29,462 nt of DNA from Priapulus caudatus (Eukaryota; Priapulida; Priapulimorpha; Priapulimorphida; Priapulidae), in assembly GCF_000485595.1 (NCBI RefSeq), contig NW_014578166.1:1-29462 (forward strand), read 5' to 3'. The notes beneath the pieces were generated by a model. It worked only from the letters and a program-made list of their open reading frames with translations, searched no databases and was not told the origin of the DNA. Shown one piece after another: positions 29,154-29,462 of the stretch. The translations under genes and the position numbers were made by a program. The stretch's first letter is position 1; the number at the start of each line of letters is the position of its first letter.

Positions 29154-29462
29154 CTGCAAGGTAAATGAATTGTGTTTTCGCAAGTGCAAAAAACATGCAT
29201 TTCTTACACGCATGTCACTTCAAACAAAAGCCTCACATAGAAATAGGATTCCTGCTTCTCTTTGTCTCTCTCTCATCATCTTTTCGATGGAATCAGATTT
29301 ATATTACACATATAATCACTACATTTGATTTTCCTACTGCTAGTTTTCTTGAGAAATAGAGAGTGAGAGAGAGCTAGAGGACATAAAAATATTAAGAGAG
29401 AGGGAAAGAGAACCGAGACAGATGGGGAATTAGAGAAAGAGAGAAGAGAGTGACAGAGAGAG
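29154..29462 (-). other. Partial TOP3B intron at the window edge, with GA-rich tail
   Basis: TTTACCTTGCAG on the minus strand is the acceptor for the first visible TOP3B exon, so this stretch is the 3' part of the next intron. From about 29350 it becomes (GA)n-rich on the + strand and runs off the window. No further TOP3B exon is seen. Confidence 0.6.

Noticed and set aside
1-29462. tRNA, rRNA or snRNA genes
   Set aside because: I saw no cloverleaf with A and B boxes and no recognisable rRNA or spliceosomal RNA core. A covariance-model scan would be needed to exclude weak cases.

Overview
This is eukaryotic, animal nuclear DNA. The genes have many short exons, GT-AG introns of about 0.2 to 3.5 kb, AT-rich introns and intergenic DNA, AATAAA polyadenylation signals, and many small palindromic or inverted-repeat elements. 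I read three conserved protein genes by joining exons at splice sites and comparing the products with vertebrate proteins from memory. The repeat style (fold-back elements, GA and GTGTGCG minisatellites, terminal palindromes, TTAGGG-type motifs) fits a marine invertebrate. I cannot name the species. A 25-base N run (11938-11962) and repeat units peppered with single-base insertions suggest long-read gap filling that was not fully polished.

Layout. Positions 1-4100 are repeat-rich with no supported gene: a palindromic GA/TC minisatellite element (about 1-1010), more TC minisatellite (1275-1750), an AT-rich tandem array, and two GTGTGCG/GC-rich blocks. Positions 5175-6133 hold a pair of inverted arms around a second inverted-repeat element (5393-5921). 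Positions 7381-10267 (+) encode a complete six-exon PACRG-like protein (PACRGL), with poly(A) signals near 10971-11003. Positions 11237-13709 look like one dispersed repeat with terminal palindromes, GA-rich arrays and the assembly gap.

Positions 14192-21472 (+) encode a nine-exon KCMF1 orthologue, a ZZ-type zinc-finger ubiquitin-pathway protein. Its first coding exon is 16 bases and is followed by a 3.5 kb intron holding a telomere-motif fold-back element, a 47-base hairpin, a 499-bp near-perfect palindrome and a hAT-like MITE. Intron 4 (18783-19005) begins ATATCC, ends AC and carries a perfect TTCCTTAAC branch site, so it is a textbook U12-type (minor spliceosome) AT-AC intron. This is the most distinctive observation in the window.

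Positions 23852-29153 (-) encode the C-terminal half (seven exons) of DNA/RNA topoisomerase III beta (TOP3B). It is convergent with KCMF1, and its 5' part lies beyond the right edge. Its introns hold a TTAA-flanked MITE, a 20-bp-arm hairpin and a 64-bp tandem duplication of a splice acceptor.

The three genes do not form one pathway: PACRGL belongs to a ciliary/microtubule-associated family, KCMF1 acts in ubiquitin/N-degron turnover, and TOP3B handles DNA and mRNA topology. No RNA gene, CRISPR array or intact autonomous transposase was found.
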